Source of the DNA: an uncultured Roseobacter sp.
GTDB lineage: Bacteria; Pseudomonadota; Alphaproteobacteria; Rhodobacterales; Rhodobacteraceae
Length of the DNA stretch: 64,000 nucleotides
Assembly (NCBI GenBank): GCA_947501635.1
Contig: CANMWT010000002.1
Location: forward strand, 372,001-436,000
Direction of reading: 5' to 3'
A program made the position numbers and the translations under genes. Below, piece by piece: positions 18,181 through 27,264 of this stretch. Within the stretch, counting starts at the first letter, position 1; every line of letters starts with the position of its first letter. The notes beneath the pieces were generated by a model. That model worked only from the letters and a program-made list of their open reading frames with translations, was not told the DNA's origin and did no database searches.

Positions 18181-18666
18181 CTAACTTTGGGCACATCGGG
18201 CGAAGACACGCGCTGCGGCGCGGGCGGGTTGTCGTGCTGTGGCCATCTTGCCCCGACGTTTGGTTTGAAACTTTCGCGTGAGATCATCTTTGGTGATGTA
18301 GTCGCTACAGCCGCGTTTCAGCGCCTCGATCGCGATCTCGTTCTGCCCATCGCCTGCGACCATTATAGTCGCCGCATTTCTGTTTTTCGGAGACAGTCGC
18401 ACCGCGTCCAAGGCTTGCAATCCGGTACCGTCCGGCAGGTTGTAGTCCAGCAGGATCAAATCGAACCTGTCCGCCTCAAGCATGGTGCCCATCGTTTCGA
18501 GGCAGTCTGCCTCAACCACATGCGTATCGAGGTCCAGCGTTGCGATCAACCGTTGCAGCCTTGTTCGGTCAAACCGCTGATCGTCAACGACCAAAATGCT
18601 GGCAAAATCAGGCAGGACAGTAAGATCGGGCCTGAGCCGCGCGTGTACTTTTTCCAATCTGCTCAT
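18181..18666 (-). CDS. stand-alone response regulator receiver protein
   Basis: 161 residues with a single receiver domain at about 22-140 and a basic, Ala/Arg-rich tail. The acidic pair is in ILVVDDQ (Asp28/29), the phospho-acceptor is Asp74 in LILLDYNLPDG, and Lys126 lies in DYITKDD. The position that is normally Thr or Ser after the fourth strand is Ala104 (TIMVAGDG), which may alter signalling. There is no output domain and no kinase gene nearby, so the partner is unknown. It may act through protein contacts. Confidence 0.85.
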   Translation of the reverse strand: MSRLEKVHARLRPDLTVLPDFASILVVDDQRFDRTRLQRLIATLDLDTHVVEADCLETMGTMLEADRFDLILLDYNLPDGTGLQALDAVRLSPKNRNAATIMVAGDGQNEIAIEALKRGCSDYITKDDLTRKFQTKRRGKMATARQPARAAARVFARCAQS

Positions 18667-18789
18667 CCCCGTCCTTTCGTTGACACGCCACGCTTTGTTT
18701 CAATCCTTAAGACGAAGCGATTAATTCTTGGTGAAAATGCTTTGGGTCGAATGGTTGCAGTGCCCGCCGCTGCGCATTAAAGGGCGGCC

Positions 18790-19491
18790 ATGTCCGAAAC
18801 GAAACGCCCTCATCGCAATTTTTATGGTCGCCTGAAAGGCAAGACACTTAAAGCGTCGCAAAAGACCTATCTTGACGAGGATCTGGCCGCTTTGTCGCCG
18901 GGGCCTGTGACGTGGGATGACAACCCGCAGCGGCAGCACCTGGATCTGGCCGGGCGGTTTGGCGGCAAACCGGTCTGGCTGGAGATCGGGTTTGGTGGTG
19001 GTGAGCATCTGGTGCATCAGGCGCAGCAGAACCCTCAGGTGGGTATCATCGGCGCCGAACCGTACATCAATGGCGTTGCAATGCTTTTGGGCAAGATCAG
19101 GCGCGCAGACGTGGGCAATCTGGCGGTTCATCCCGGTGATGCGCGGGATCTCATGGATGTTTTGCCCGAAGCATCTGTTGACCGCGCCTTCCTGCTTTAT
19201 CCCGACCCTTGGCCCAAGACGCGTCATCACCGCCGGCGCTTTGTCACGCCCGAGCATCTTGTGCCGCTGGCGCGCGCCCTCAAGCCCGGCGCTGTTTTTC
19301 GTGTCGCGACGGATATCGAAGACTACGTCCGCCAGACCTTGCAGGAAGTGCCGAAAGCCGGTTTTGTCTGGACCGCAGAGCGGCCGCAAGACTGGCGGAA
19401 GGCCTGGCCTGACTGGATTTCGACGCGCTACGAACAAAAAGCTTTGCGCGAGGGGCGGATACCCCATTACCTGACCTTTATCCGGCGCTGA
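18790..19491 (+). CDS. trmB: tRNA (guanine-N7-)-methyltransferase
   Basis: 233 residues. The Rossmann-like methyltransferase fold shows the SAM motif WLEIGFGGGEHL, NPQVGIIGAEPY and the TrmB signature YPDPWPKTRHHRRRF. The C-terminus has GYxxx-like YEQKALREGRIPHYL. TrmB methylates G46 in the variable loop of tRNAs. The gene is 123 bases from the divergent response regulator and 72 bases before aroA. Confidence 0.95.
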   Translation: MSETKRPHRNFYGRLKGKTLKASQKTYLDEDLAALSPGPVTWDDNPQRQHLDLAGRFGGKPVWLEIGFGGGEHLVHQAQQNPQVGIIGAEPYINGVAMLLGKIRRADVGNLAVHPGDARDLMDVLPEASVDRAFLLYPDPWPKTRHHRRRFVTPEHLVPLARALKPGAVFRVATDIEDYVRQTLQEVPKAGFVWTAERPQDWRKAWPDWISTRYEQKALREGRIPHYLTFIRR

Positions 19492-19563
19492 CCGAATGGG
19501 CTGGACGCTGGCGCGCCTTGTCGGTAATCCACAGCAACGCCACTTCAAAGATCAAGAGAGCAT

Positions 19564-20916
19564 ATGTCCAGCCACGGCACACCTATTCCGATGACCTCTC
19601 AAGCGTGCGGCGCCCTCACCGGCTCTGCGGCCGTACCCGGTGACAAGTCAATCTCGCACCGCGCGCTCATTCTCGGGGCCTTGAGCGTCGGGGAAACTCA
19701 GATCAGCGGACTGCTCGAAGGTCAGGACGTGCTTGATACGGCAAAGGCCATGCGCGCCTTTGGCGCAGAGGTGACCGAGCACGGTGGCGGAGAGTGGTCG
19801 GTCAAGGGGGTTGGTGTCGGCGGATTTGCCGAGCCTGACCAAGTAATTGACTGTGGCAACTCCGGTACCGGCGTCCGGCTTATTATGGGGGCGATGGCGA
19901 CTTCTCCGATTTCGGCGACATTTACAGGTGATGCATCACTGAACGGGCGTCCGATGGCGCGGGTGACCGACCCTCTGGCCCTTTTCGGGGCGCGCTCTTT
20001 TGGGCGTGCAGGTGGCAGGTTGCCAATGACAGTAGTCGGCGCGGAGGCACCAGTGCCTGTCGAATATAAGGTGCCAGTGCCGTCGGCGCAGGTAAAATCC
20101 GCCGTTTTGCTGGCGGGTTTGAATGCGCCGGGCAAGACCGTCGTGATCGAAGCGGAAGCCACGCGCGACCATACCGAGCGGATGCTGGCTGGCTTTGGTG
20201 CCGAGATTTCCGTGGAAGACACCGCGCAGGGGCGTGTCATCACCCTGACGGGTCAGCCAGAGCTTGTCCCGCAAAAGATCGATGTGCCCCGAGATCCTTC
20301 CTCGGCGGCGTTTCCGGTTTGCGCGGCGCTGATCGTGCCGGGGTCGGATGTTCTGGTGCCGGGCATCGGGCTGAACCCGACCCGCGCGGGCCTGTTCACC
20401 ACGCTGCGTGAAATGGGCGCTGATCTGACCTACGAAAACGAGCGTTTCGAAGGCGGAGAGCCGGTTGCAGATTTGCGCGCGCGGTATTCGCCGGACCTGC
20501 GGGGCATCGAAGTCCCGCCGGAGCGTGCCGCGAGCATGATTGACGAGTATCCCGTGCTCTCAGTCGTGGCGAGCTTTGCCAAGGGGCAAACGGTCATGCG
20601 GGGGGTCAAGGAACTCAGGGTCAAGGAAAGCGATCGCATCGACGCAATGGCGACCGGGCTGCGCGCCAATGGCGTAACTGTCGAGGATGGGCCGGACTGG
20701 TGGATCGTCACCGGGTTGGGGTCGGGCAACGTACCGGGGGGCGCGACCTGCGCCAGCCATCTTGACCACCGGATTGCCATGTCCTTCCTGGTCTTGGGGA
20801 TGGCGACGCAAAGCCCTGTGCGCGTTGACGATGCGGGGCCGATTGCCACATCGTTTCCCATTTTCGAGCCGCTGATGGCCGAGCTTGGTGCAAACATAAC
20901 ACGCGACAACGTCTGA
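19564..20916 (+). CDS. aroA: 5-enolpyruvylshikimate-3-phosphate synthase
   Basis: 450 residues. Visible motifs are [67 protein letters not shown] and [12 protein letters not shown]. The overall sequence resembles the alphaproteobacterial (class II-like) group more than E. coli AroA, although it has GNSGTG rather than GNAATG at the phosphoenolpyruvate loop. The enzyme condenses shikimate-3-phosphate with PEP, step six of chorismate synthesis. It is followed by cmk after 3 bases, the common aroA-cmk-rpsA arrangement. Confidence 0.96.
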   Translation: MSSHGTPIPMTSQACGALTGSAAVPGDKSISHRALILGALSVGETQISGLLEGQDVLDTAKAMRAFGAEVTEHGGGEWSVKGVGVGGFAEPDQVIDCGNSGTGVRLIMGAMATSPISATFTGDASLNGRPMARVTDPLALFGARSFGRAGGRLPMTVVGAEAPVPVEYKVPVPSAQVKSAVLLAGLNAPGKTVVIEAEATRDHTERMLAGFGAEISVEDTAQGRVITLTGQPELVPQKIDVPRDPSSAAFPVCAALIVPGSDVLVPGIGLNPTRAGLFTTLREMGADLTYENERFEGGEPVADLRARYSPDLRGIEVPPERAASMIDEYPVLSVVASFAKGQTVMRGVKELRVKESDRIDAMATGLRANGVTVEDGPDWWIVTGLGSGNVPGGATCASHLDHRIAMSFLVLGMATQSPVRVDDAGPIATSFPIFEPLMAELGANITRDNV

Positions 20917-20919
20917 CCC

Positions 20920-21540
20920 GTGGCGCCGCAGCCTTTCACCATCGCGATTGATGGGCCTGCAGCGGCGGGCAAGGGCACCTTGTCCCGTGCAGTCGCCGAA
21001 CACTTCGGGTTCGCGCATCTTGACACGGGGCTTTTGTACCGCGCGGTCGGGGCGAAGGTCCTGCTTGGGATGGAGCCCCAAACCGCCGCTGAAACTTTGT
21101 CGCCGAGCGATTTGGAAAACGACGGGCTGAGGTCTCCGGAAGTGGCGCAATCGGCAAGCAGGATTGCCGTGATCCCTTCGGTGCGCGCGGCTTTGCTTGA
21201 TTTCCAGCGCAGCTTTGCCCGCCGCGCGGGCGGGGCTGTTCTGGACGGGCGCGATATCGGGACGGTGATATGCCCGCAAGCCGAAGCCAAGCTCTTCGTG
21301 ACGGCCAGTGCGGAAGTGCGTGCTATGAGGCGCTACAAAGAACTGTCAGCCCACGGGGCAACCGACAGCTACGAAAAGGTTCTTGCCGACGTAAAAGAGC
21401 GCGACGCCCGCGACCGCGACCGGAGTACTGCACCATTGAAACCAGCTGATGATGCAGTGGTTATTGATACTTCCGATATGTCTATTGACGCGGCGGTTGC
21501 CGCCGCCATCGAGGTGGTCAAGGCCCGCCGTTCAGGCTGA
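20920..21540 (+). CDS. cmk: cytidylate kinase
   Basis: 206 residues. The P-loop is [15 protein letters not shown], followed by [12 protein letters not shown] and the [20 protein letters not shown] substrate region, then the lid Arg residues in RDARDRDRS. It phosphorylates CMP and dCMP. The GTG start follows the aroA stop directly. The 3' end overlaps the convergent cyclic-nucleotide-domain gene by 9 bases. Confidence 0.95.
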   Translation: MAPQPFTIAIDGPAAAGKGTLSRAVAEHFGFAHLDTGLLYRAVGAKVLLGMEPQTAAETLSPSDLENDGLRSPEVAQSASRIAVIPSVRAALLDFQRSFARRAGGAVLDGRDIGTVICPQAEAKLFVTASAEVRAMRRYKELSAHGATDSYEKVLADVKERDARDRDRSTAPLKPADDAVVIDTSDMSIDAAVAAAIEVVKARRSG

Positions 21541-22218
21541 ATTGCTGAGCGCTGCGTTGTGTGACATGATTTTGTTGCGCAAGTCGCGGGCAATGCCAGT
21601 TTGAAACGCTCCTGCCAGTTCGGGATCGGTCTCTTGCAGGGCCCTTAGCCGGTGGGCGGGGATTACCCAGTACCGCGAGGGTTCCGCAACAACAGCTGTG
21701 GCAGAGGCCGGCGCGTGGTTCAGCACCGACATTTCGCCCACAAAGTTTCCCGGCCCGCATGCGCCGACCCGCTTACCGTTTAGAAAGACGTCGACACGGC
21801 CCGACACCAGATAAGCCAGCACGTCAACTTCTTCATGCTCGGTCGTCAGCACCGCACCTTTCGGACCGTCGACCCATAACCCCATGTTCAAGAGCCGCCG
21901 CGCATCGGATTTTGAGAGCGTCGACAGGCGCGCCTTGACGAACCGCATTTCTTCCTCGGTGAAGGATGTGCGCCGTTCGATCAGCCATTCGCGGGCAATC
22001 TGCACGATATTGACCGTGACCAGAAGTGATTCCCAAAATACGCCAACCGGGTCTTTGAGCCAGATCGTATCATAAGCGATTGCTGTAAATGCGGATGCGA
22101 TCACAAACATCCGCAGCCACGTCATGGAGCGCATCATCATCGAGATGACAAGCAGCAGATACGACAGATGGCCCACCATGCCGCCGGGTGACAGCGCTGA
22201 TTCCAGAGTTAGTTCCAC
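21532..22218 (-). CDS. membrane protein with C-terminal cyclic nucleotide-binding domain
   Basis: 228 residues. Two or three membrane segments lie in the first 75 residues ([38 protein letters not shown]). The soluble part, from about 110, is a cyclic nucleotide-binding fold ([48 protein letters not shown]). The phosphate-binding cassette resembles FxGEMSxL...ASATA but lacks the standard Arg (an Ala at that place), so binding of cAMP or cGMP is not certain. The arrangement recalls Popeye-like proteins. It is convergent with cmk. Confidence 0.8.
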   Translation of the reverse strand: MELTLESALSPGGMVGHLSYLLLVISMMMRSMTWLRMFVIASAFTAIAYDTIWLKDPVGVFWESLLVTVNIVQIAREWLIERRTSFTEEEMRFVKARLSTLSKSDARRLLNMGLWVDGPKGAVLTTEHEEVDVLAYLVSGRVDVFLNGKRVGACGPGNFVGEMSVLNHAPASATAVVAEPSRYWVIPAHRLRALQETDPELAGAFQTGIARDLRNKIMSHNAALSNSA

Positions 22219-22367
22219 TGCGTGCTCCCAGTTTGCTCTTTACAACCTACAGACCCCGCAGGCCCGAATCCAGAAGGCGTTGGTGGCTGTAATCACTAAA
22301 GGTTGCTTGGCCTTTGAAGCACAGGCCCGCTAGCTTTGGCATATTCCGATCCCGAAAGGCTCCTACA

Positions 22368-22916
22368 ATGCTGAGAATTCTGTTTGTCACCTTTTGCATC
22401 CTGATCCCGTTCGCCGGCACCACGCAGGAAACGCCCGATACGCCCGGCACAATTGAACAATCGCAACCAATGACTCTGGATGTGATGGCCGAGATTATTG
22501 CTGCTCTTGATCCCGAAGCCTTGCGTCGCGGCCCAACATTCGAATTTGTCGTTCAGGATGTCCCGGTGATCGTCATTACCGATCCCCGCGCAGACCGCAT
22601 GCGGGCGATGGTGCCAATCCGCTCGGCCGAAGGGCTCAGCGCTGAAGAGCTGACGCGATTGATGCAGGCCAATTTCGATACGGCACTCGATGCGCGCTAT
22701 GCCATCGCACAGGGCCGGCTTTGGGGCGTGTTCATACACCCTTTGTCTCCGCTTGAGCCGGGACAGTTCGTATCGGGTCTAGCGCAGACGGTTAATGTGG
22801 CTCTGACCTACGGGCAGACATATTCGGGGGGCGCGTCTGTCTTTGGCGGCGGCGACTCCAACGGCATTTTTCAGGACCTTCTCGATCAGCTCGAGCGAAA
22901 CGGCCAGGAACTATAG
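22368..22916 (+). CDS. exported protein of unknown function
   Basis: 182 residues with a signal peptide (MLRILFVTFCILIPFAGTTQ, cleavage probably near residue 20). The mature part is acidic and shows no cysteine. It contains VVQDVPVIVITDPRADRMRAMVPI and SAEELTRLMQANFDTALDARYAIA, which read like a small alpha/beta domain. AAAGG stands 8 bases before the ATG. It is divergent from the cyclic-nucleotide-domain gene and convergent with the BLUF gene. I do not recognise a characterised family; it is probably periplasmic. Confidence 0.75.
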   Translation: MLRILFVTFCILIPFAGTTQETPDTPGTIEQSQPMTLDVMAEIIAALDPEALRRGPTFEFVVQDVPVIVITDPRADRMRAMVPIRSAEGLSAEELTRLMQANFDTALDARYAIAQGRLWGVFIHPLSPLEPGQFVSGLAQTVNVALTYGQTYSGGASVFGGGDSNGIFQDLLDQLERNGQEL

Positions 22917-22930
22917 CCGGACAGCCAAGC

Positions 22931-23368
22931 TCAGGTCGCAAAAATACTGGGTTGATGGCGCAAGAAAGAAGAATTTGCCGACAGCAGCGTGATGAGGTCG
23001 AGCGGGTTCACCTGTTTGACGTCGGGAATGTCTTCACATGGCGCCCCGATCAGATCAAACAAGGACAGCGTCGTGCTTTCCACCAGCGCCATTTTCCACC
23101 CGTCAAAGTGGCGTTGGTCCAATGTACCCTTGGACAAGACTGCAAATGCGCTATGCCTCGGATCGCGCTTGATGCGCTCGACGGTTTCACGCAGTTTGTC
23201 TGGTGGCCCCTCAAGGTATTGTAGCACCACGCGGCCTTCGATGTGCAAAAAGCCAGATAGGTTTGCTTTTGCATTGTTGCGCTGGCTCACTTCCAGAAGA
23301 CCCTTGAGTGCCTCATAGCCCATTGGGGTTTCCAGACGCGATGCATAGAGCAGGTAGTCTAACTTCAT
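22931..23368 (-). CDS. BLUF-domain blue-light photoreceptor
   Basis: 145 residues, essentially one BLUF domain. The flavin-site residues can be placed by analogy with AppA: Tyr8 (LLYASR), Asn32 (NNAKANLSGFL), Gln50 (VVLQYLEG), Trp91 and Met93 (GWKMAL). All are present, so it should be photoactive with FAD. The domain has no fused output module, so the signal must pass to a separate partner through the roughly 45-residue C-terminal part. It is a short BLUF protein located between the exported protein and rpsA on the opposite strand. Confidence 0.9.
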   Translation of the reverse strand: MKLDYLLYASRLETPMGYEALKGLLEVSQRNNAKANLSGFLHIEGRVVLQYLEGPPDKLRETVERIKRDPRHSAFAVLSKGTLDQRHFDGWKMALVESTTLSLFDLIGAPCEDIPDVKQVNPLDLITLLSANSSFLRHQPSIFAT

Positions 23369-23709
23369 GTCGCTCTCCCGGTGTATGCACGTTTCAGGCA
23401 GCGCCGTGACAAGTCAAGCCATGCGCCGGAAATTTTAGTGCACGACAGCCGGAATGGCCTTGTCTATATGGCGAAAACGAAAATGACCCCAGCGCGTCAA
23501 GATGTCTTGATCCCACGACAAAAGCGCTCTATACGCAGCGCATTGACGAGGCACCCAAGTCTCGCACTCGAGCAAACTGGTCAGGGTCGGTACGCACCGG
23601 CCCTTCGTTTGTTTCAGTGTATGGGGGTTTTGAAGATACTAATGCGCAAAAGACCGGCGGAGACAACCGCGCGGCCAGAAACAAAAGCTAGTTAGGAAAA
23701 CGACGCCAC
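23369..23709. other. 341-base gene-free region before rpsA
   Basis: The stretch separates the divergent BLUF gene and rpsA. It contains an open frame of about 100 codons on the plus strand, but with no recognisable protein and unusual composition for a gene. It must hold the rpsA promoter and leader. I found no convincing -35/-10 pair and no known leader motif by eye. Confidence 0.4.
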
Positions 23710-25383
23710 ATGGCAAATATGATGGACGAGTTTGAAGCACTCTTGAACGAAAGCTTCGAAATGGACACCCCCGAAGAGGGTTCCGTAGTTAAAGGCAAGG
23801 TGATCGCGATCGAAGCGGGCCAAGCCATTATCGACGTTGGCTACAAGATGGAAGGCCGCGTTGATCTCAAAGAATTCGCTGATCCGGGTGAAGCACCCAA
23901 AATCGCAGTCGGCGACGAGGTAGAAGTATTTCTGCGTCAGGTCGAAAGCTCCCGCGGTGAAGCGGTCATCTCGCGCGAGATGGCGCGCCGCGAAGAAGCA
24001 TGGGATCGCCTTGAGAAAGCCTATGCGGATGAAGAGCGCGTCGAAGGTGCGATCTTTGGCCGTGTCAAAGGTGGCTTTACTGTTGACCTTGGTGGCGCCG
24101 TGGCCTTCCTGCCCGGCTCTCAGGTTGACGTGCGCCCCGTGCGCGACGCGGGCCCTCTGATGGGTCTCAAGCAGCCGTTCCAAATCCTGAAGATGGACCG
24201 TCGCCGTGGCAACATCGTGGTGTCGCGTCGTGCGATCCTCGAAGAAAGCCGTGCCGAACAGCGCGCAGAAGTCATTGGCAACCTGACCGAAGGTCAGACT
24301 GTAGACGGCGTGGTCAAGAACATCACCGAATACGGTGCTTTCGTCGACCTTGGTGGCGTAGATGGTCTGTTGCACGTGACAGACATGGCATGGCGCCGTG
24401 TGAACCACCCTTCCGAGATCCTCACCATTGGCGAGACGATCAAGGTGCAGGTCATCAAGATCAACAAAGACACGCACCGTATCAGCCTTGGTATGAAACA
24501 GCTGCAGGAAGATCCATGGGATCTGGTCGCGGCCAAATACCCACTGGAATCCGTGCACACGGGCCGCGTAACCAACATCACCGATTACGGTGCTTTTGTT
24601 GAGCTTGAAGCCGGCGTCGAAGGTCTGGTGCACGTCTCCGAGATGTCCTGGACCAAGAAGAACGTCCACCCGGGCAAGATCGTATCGACCTCTCAGGAAG
24701 TCGAAGTCATGGTTCTGGAAATCGACGGTGCGAAGCGCCGCGTGTCACTGGGCCTCAAGCAAACCATGCGCAACCCTTGGGAAGTTTTCGCCGAAACACA
24801 TCCCGAAGGCACGCAGGTCGAAGGCGAAGTCAAGAACATTACCGAATTTGGTCTGTTTGTTGGGCTGCCCGGCGACATCGACGGTATGGTGCACCTCTCC
24901 GATCTGTCATGGGACGAGCGTGGCGAGGATGCGATCCAGAACTACCGCAAAGGCGACATGGTCGAGGCCGTTGTCTCGGAAGTGGATGTGGAGAAAGAGC
25001 GTATTTCCCTGTCCATCAAGGGTGTTGGCGGTGACAAATTCGCCGAAGCCGTTGGCGGCGTGAAACGTGGCTCGGTCGTCACCGTGAACGTCACAGCGAT
25101 CGAAGATGGCGGAATTGAAGTGGAATACGAAGGCATGAAGTCCTTCATCCGCCGCTCTGACCTGTCCCGTGACCGTGCCGAACAACGTCCCGAGCGCTTC
25201 TCGGTCGGTGACAAAGTGGACGTGCGCATCACGAATGTGGATGCGAAAGCACGCCGTTTGGGCGTTTCCATCAAAGCACGCGAAATCGCGGAAGAAAAAG
25301 AAGCTGTCGAACAGTACGGCTCTTCGGACTCCGGCGCATCGCTTGGCGATATCCTCGGTGCTGCGCTCAAAGGCGACGAATAA
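23710..25383 (+). CDS. rpsA: 30S ribosomal protein S1
   Basis: 557 residues with six S1 (OB-fold) repeats; the typical ITEYGAFVDLGG, ITDYGAFVELEAG and ITEFGLFVGLPG motifs mark the middle four. Each is followed by a VKVxxIDxxxxRISLGxK-type end. S1 helps bring mRNA to the 30S subunit. It stands in the usual place downstream of cmk, but three genes on or off the strand have been inserted between them. The codon bias is strong, as expected for a highly expressed gene. A clear terminator follows. Confidence 0.96.
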   Translation: MANMMDEFEALLNESFEMDTPEEGSVVKGKVIAIEAGQAIIDVGYKMEGRVDLKEFADPGEAPKIAVGDEVEVFLRQVESSRGEAVISREMARREEAWDRLEKAYADEERVEGAIFGRVKGGFTVDLGGAVAFLPGSQVDVRPVRDAGPLMGLKQPFQILKMDRRRGNIVVSRRAILEESRAEQRAEVIGNLTEGQTVDGVVKNITEYGAFVDLGGVDGLLHVTDMAWRRVNHPSEILTIGETIKVQVIKINKDTHRISLGMKQLQEDPWDLVAAKYPLESVHTGRVTNITDYGAFVELEAGVEGLVHVSEMSWTKKNVHPGKIVSTSQEVEVMVLEIDGAKRRVSLGLKQTMRNPWEVFAETHPEGTQVEGEVKNITEFGLFVGLPGDIDGMVHLSDLSWDERGEDAIQNYRKGDMVEAVVSEVDVEKERISLSIKGVGGDKFAEAVGGVKRGSVVTVNVTAIEDGGIEVEYEGMKSFIRRSDLSRDRAEQRPERFSVGDKVDVRITNVDAKARRLGVSIKAREIAEEKEAVEQYGSSDSGASLGDILGAALKGDE

Positions 25384-25411
25384 GTCTCCACGCGCACCGC
25401 GTAAACTTGAA

Positions 25412-25438
25412 AGCCCCGCTTCTGGCGGGGCTTTTTTT
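25412..25438 (+). terminator. rho-independent terminator of rpsA
   Basis: AGCCCCGC (25412-25419) and GCGGGGCT (25425-25432) form a perfect 8-base-pair stem with a 5-base loop, followed by a run of seven T. It lies 29 bases past the rpsA stop and just before the convergent channel gene. Confidence 0.93.
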
Positions 25439-25444
25439 ATGGGG

Positions 25445-26248
25445 TCAGGGTAAGCCTTCGGTTTTGATGTGCAAAACCTCACCGCAATGCTTGCAGTGAA
25501 CCGCGTCTTTCTCATGCTTGAGCAGACCGCAGGTGGGGCACTCATAGTTCACTTTCGACGGCTGGATAATCGCTCGGGCCAATTGTACAAAAAGCGCAAC
25601 GCCCACCACCATAATCAGAACAGCGGTCAGCTTGCCCCCGGACGTTTGCGGCGTGATATCGCCATAGCCCGTTGTCGTAAGTGTTGTGACGGTAAAGTAC
25701 AGGGCATCCACATAGCCTTCCCATCCTGTCGCCTTTTCGACAAAAATCACATGCACCAGTGAGGTGGTGAAAAACACGAAAACAAACAGGTTTACAGCCG
25801 CAAGGACAGCTTCTTCGTAGTTGCGGATAAACGTGCTGGCTTGCCGCAGATCACGCATCAGATGGTAAGAATGGATCAATCGCAGCCCCCGCAAAATGCG
25901 CAGGAAGGCAAAATTGGCCTGAATAAACGGCGCGAGTACCAGCGATGCAATAACGATGATATCAGCGATGGTGTAGACTTGGCGCAGCACATGGCGCCGG
26001 TTTGGCGCAATCCAAAGGCGCGCCAGCAAATCCAGCAGGATGACAAAGCCGATGGCCAGCCCGATGTTTTCGACCGGCGGGGTAAGCGGGTAGGGGGCTG
26101 ACGCGATGAAAAAGAGGATCGTGCAGGCGTCAAACAGGATCAAGCCATACCGGAACCGCCGCGCCTTTTTGGTCGTGCCGAGATATAGCTCGGTCAGTGA
26201 TGCTTTGAGTGTTTCCATGGTGGCGTTCAATAAAGTCGCGCCGATCAT
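25445..26248 (-). CDS. voltage-gated potassium channel-like ion transporter with zinc-ribbon tail
   Basis: 267 residues. Hydrophobic segments span about 30-210, with an S4-like arginine-bearing helix (FAFLRILRGLRLIHSYHLMRD split around residue 125). The selectivity filter is TTLTTTGYGDITP, the potassium-channel signature TVGYGD variant TTGYGD. After the last membrane segment the C-terminus carries two CxxC pairs, YECPTCGLL and VHCKHCGEV, forming a rubredoxin-like zinc ribbon. It is presumably a tetrameric inner-membrane cation channel. The ribbon may have a sensing or assembly role; this is inference. It is convergent with rpsA. Confidence 0.88.
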   Translation of the reverse strand: MIGATLLNATMETLKASLTELYLGTTKKARRFRYGLILFDACTILFFIASAPYPLTPPVENIGLAIGFVILLDLLARLWIAPNRRHVLRQVYTIADIIVIASLVLAPFIQANFAFLRILRGLRLIHSYHLMRDLRQASTFIRNYEEAVLAAVNLFVFVFFTTSLVHVIFVEKATGWEGYVDALYFTVTTLTTTGYGDITPQTSGGKLTAVLIMVVGVALFVQLARAIIQPSKVNYECPTCGLLKHEKDAVHCKHCGEVLHIKTEGLP

Positions 26249-26588
26249 TCAAGGCAAGCCTTCTCGGTATTCTCGGCACGGCTATGTCAGGGGGGTCTTA
26301 GTGGTGGGCAGGTTAAGGTATCGCATCCGCGTAGGGGTCCTGCCAGAGACGACACAGGGGCACCATACTCATGCGAATCATGGGATTTGCTGCGTCGCGG
26401 AAATGGCGGCCTGCGCATAGGAATGCAACTTTGACGCAAGCTCTTTCAGAAAAACTGCACAAATACAGAGCCTTCTGTCACAAAAAAGCTGTGCGTATGT
26501 CAAAGGCTGGCTTTCCGTAGCCTTCTAAACTTTCTATAGTCCAGATGGGTGCGGGAACGCGCCACAAAAATAACAGGGGGGTGTTGCC
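26249..26588. other. 340-base gene-free region before ihfB
   Basis: The region lies between the divergent channel gene and ihfB. A possible ihfB promoter has TATAGT at 26535-26540 as -10 with a weak TTTCCG 17 bases upstream. ACAGGGGG lies about 10 bases before the ihfB ATG. I see no protein-coding sign in the remaining part. Confidence 0.35.
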
Positions 26589-26873
26589 ATGATCCGTTCC
26601 GAGTTGATCCAGAAGATCGCAGACGAAAATCCACATCTTTATCAACGTGACGTAGAGCGTATTGTGAACACGATATTCGAAGAAGTAACCGGCGCCATGT
26701 CGCGCGGAGACCGGGTGGAACTGCGCGGATTTGGCGCGTTCTCTGTCAAAAAGCGTGACGCACGCATTGGACGCAACCCGAGAACCGGAGAGACCGTGCA
26801 TGTAGAAGAAAAGCACGTGCCCTTTTTTAAGACCGGAAAACTGTTGCGTGACCGGCTGAACGGAAAGTCCTGA
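26589..26873 (+). CDS. ihfB: integration host factor subunit beta
   Basis: 94 residues of the HU/IHF fold. [25 protein letters not shown] opens it, [17 protein letters not shown] follows, and the DNA-intercalating proline lies in the arm ([10 protein letters not shown]). The N-terminal MIRSELI is typical of the beta subunit. IHF bends DNA at specific sites for transcription and recombination. It is downstream of rpsA as in many proteobacteria, and its TGA overlaps the ATG of the next gene. Confidence 0.95.
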   Translation: MIRSELIQKIADENPHLYQRDVERIVNTIFEEVTGAMSRGDRVELRGFGAFSVKKRDARIGRNPRTGETVHVEEKHVPFFKTGKLLRDRLNGKS

Positions 26874-27223
26874 TGCGTTATATCAAATATGCTTTGATCC
26901 TGACCTTTGGCGCGGCTTTGATTGCCGTGGCGCTGGCAAACCGTGGCATGGTGTCGATACAGTTGATCCCCAGTGAGGTGGCTGGATGGTTCGCGATGAA
27001 CCCTCAGGTCGAACTGCCGCTCTTTATTATTATCTTTGGCGGCATTATTGTGGGCTTGTTGGTTGGTTTTGTGTGGGAATGGATACGCGAGCACGGCCAG
27101 CGCGCCGAGGCCGCGCGTCAAGCGCGCGAGATGCGCCGGCTGCAGCGTGAAGTCGAAAAGCTGAAGGGCGAAAAGCATCGCGGCAAAGACGAAGTGTTGG
27201 CGCTGCTGGACGAAGCCAGCTGA
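26873..27223 (+). CDS. LapA-domain inner-membrane protein
   Basis: 116 residues. Two membrane helices (ALILTFGAALIAVALANRGMV and PLFIIIFGGIIVGLLVGFVW) enclose a short loop, followed by a basic coiled-coil tail (RAEAARQAREMRRLQREVEKL). This is the LapA (DUF1049) architecture. E. coli LapA works with LapB in lipopolysaccharide assembly, but no lapB is visible here. The ATG overlaps the ihfB stop, so it is in the same transcript. Confidence 0.88.
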   Translation: MRYIKYALILTFGAALIAVALANRGMVSIQLIPSEVAGWFAMNPQVELPLFIIIFGGIIVGLLVGFVWEWIREHGQRAEAARQAREMRRLQREVEKLKGEKHRGKDEVLALLDEAS

Positions 27224-27264
27224 CCGACTTGCGCGCCGGCCAATAGCATGGTCAAAGCGCTCGT

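Noticed and set aside
23381-23695. 104-codon frame in the rpsA leader
   Set aside because: No ribosome binding site and no recognisable protein. It is in the place where promoter and leader are expected.
23692-24669. A 325-codon minus-strand frame
   Set aside because: It is the shadow of rpsA, whose S1 repeats and codon bias make the plus strand certain.
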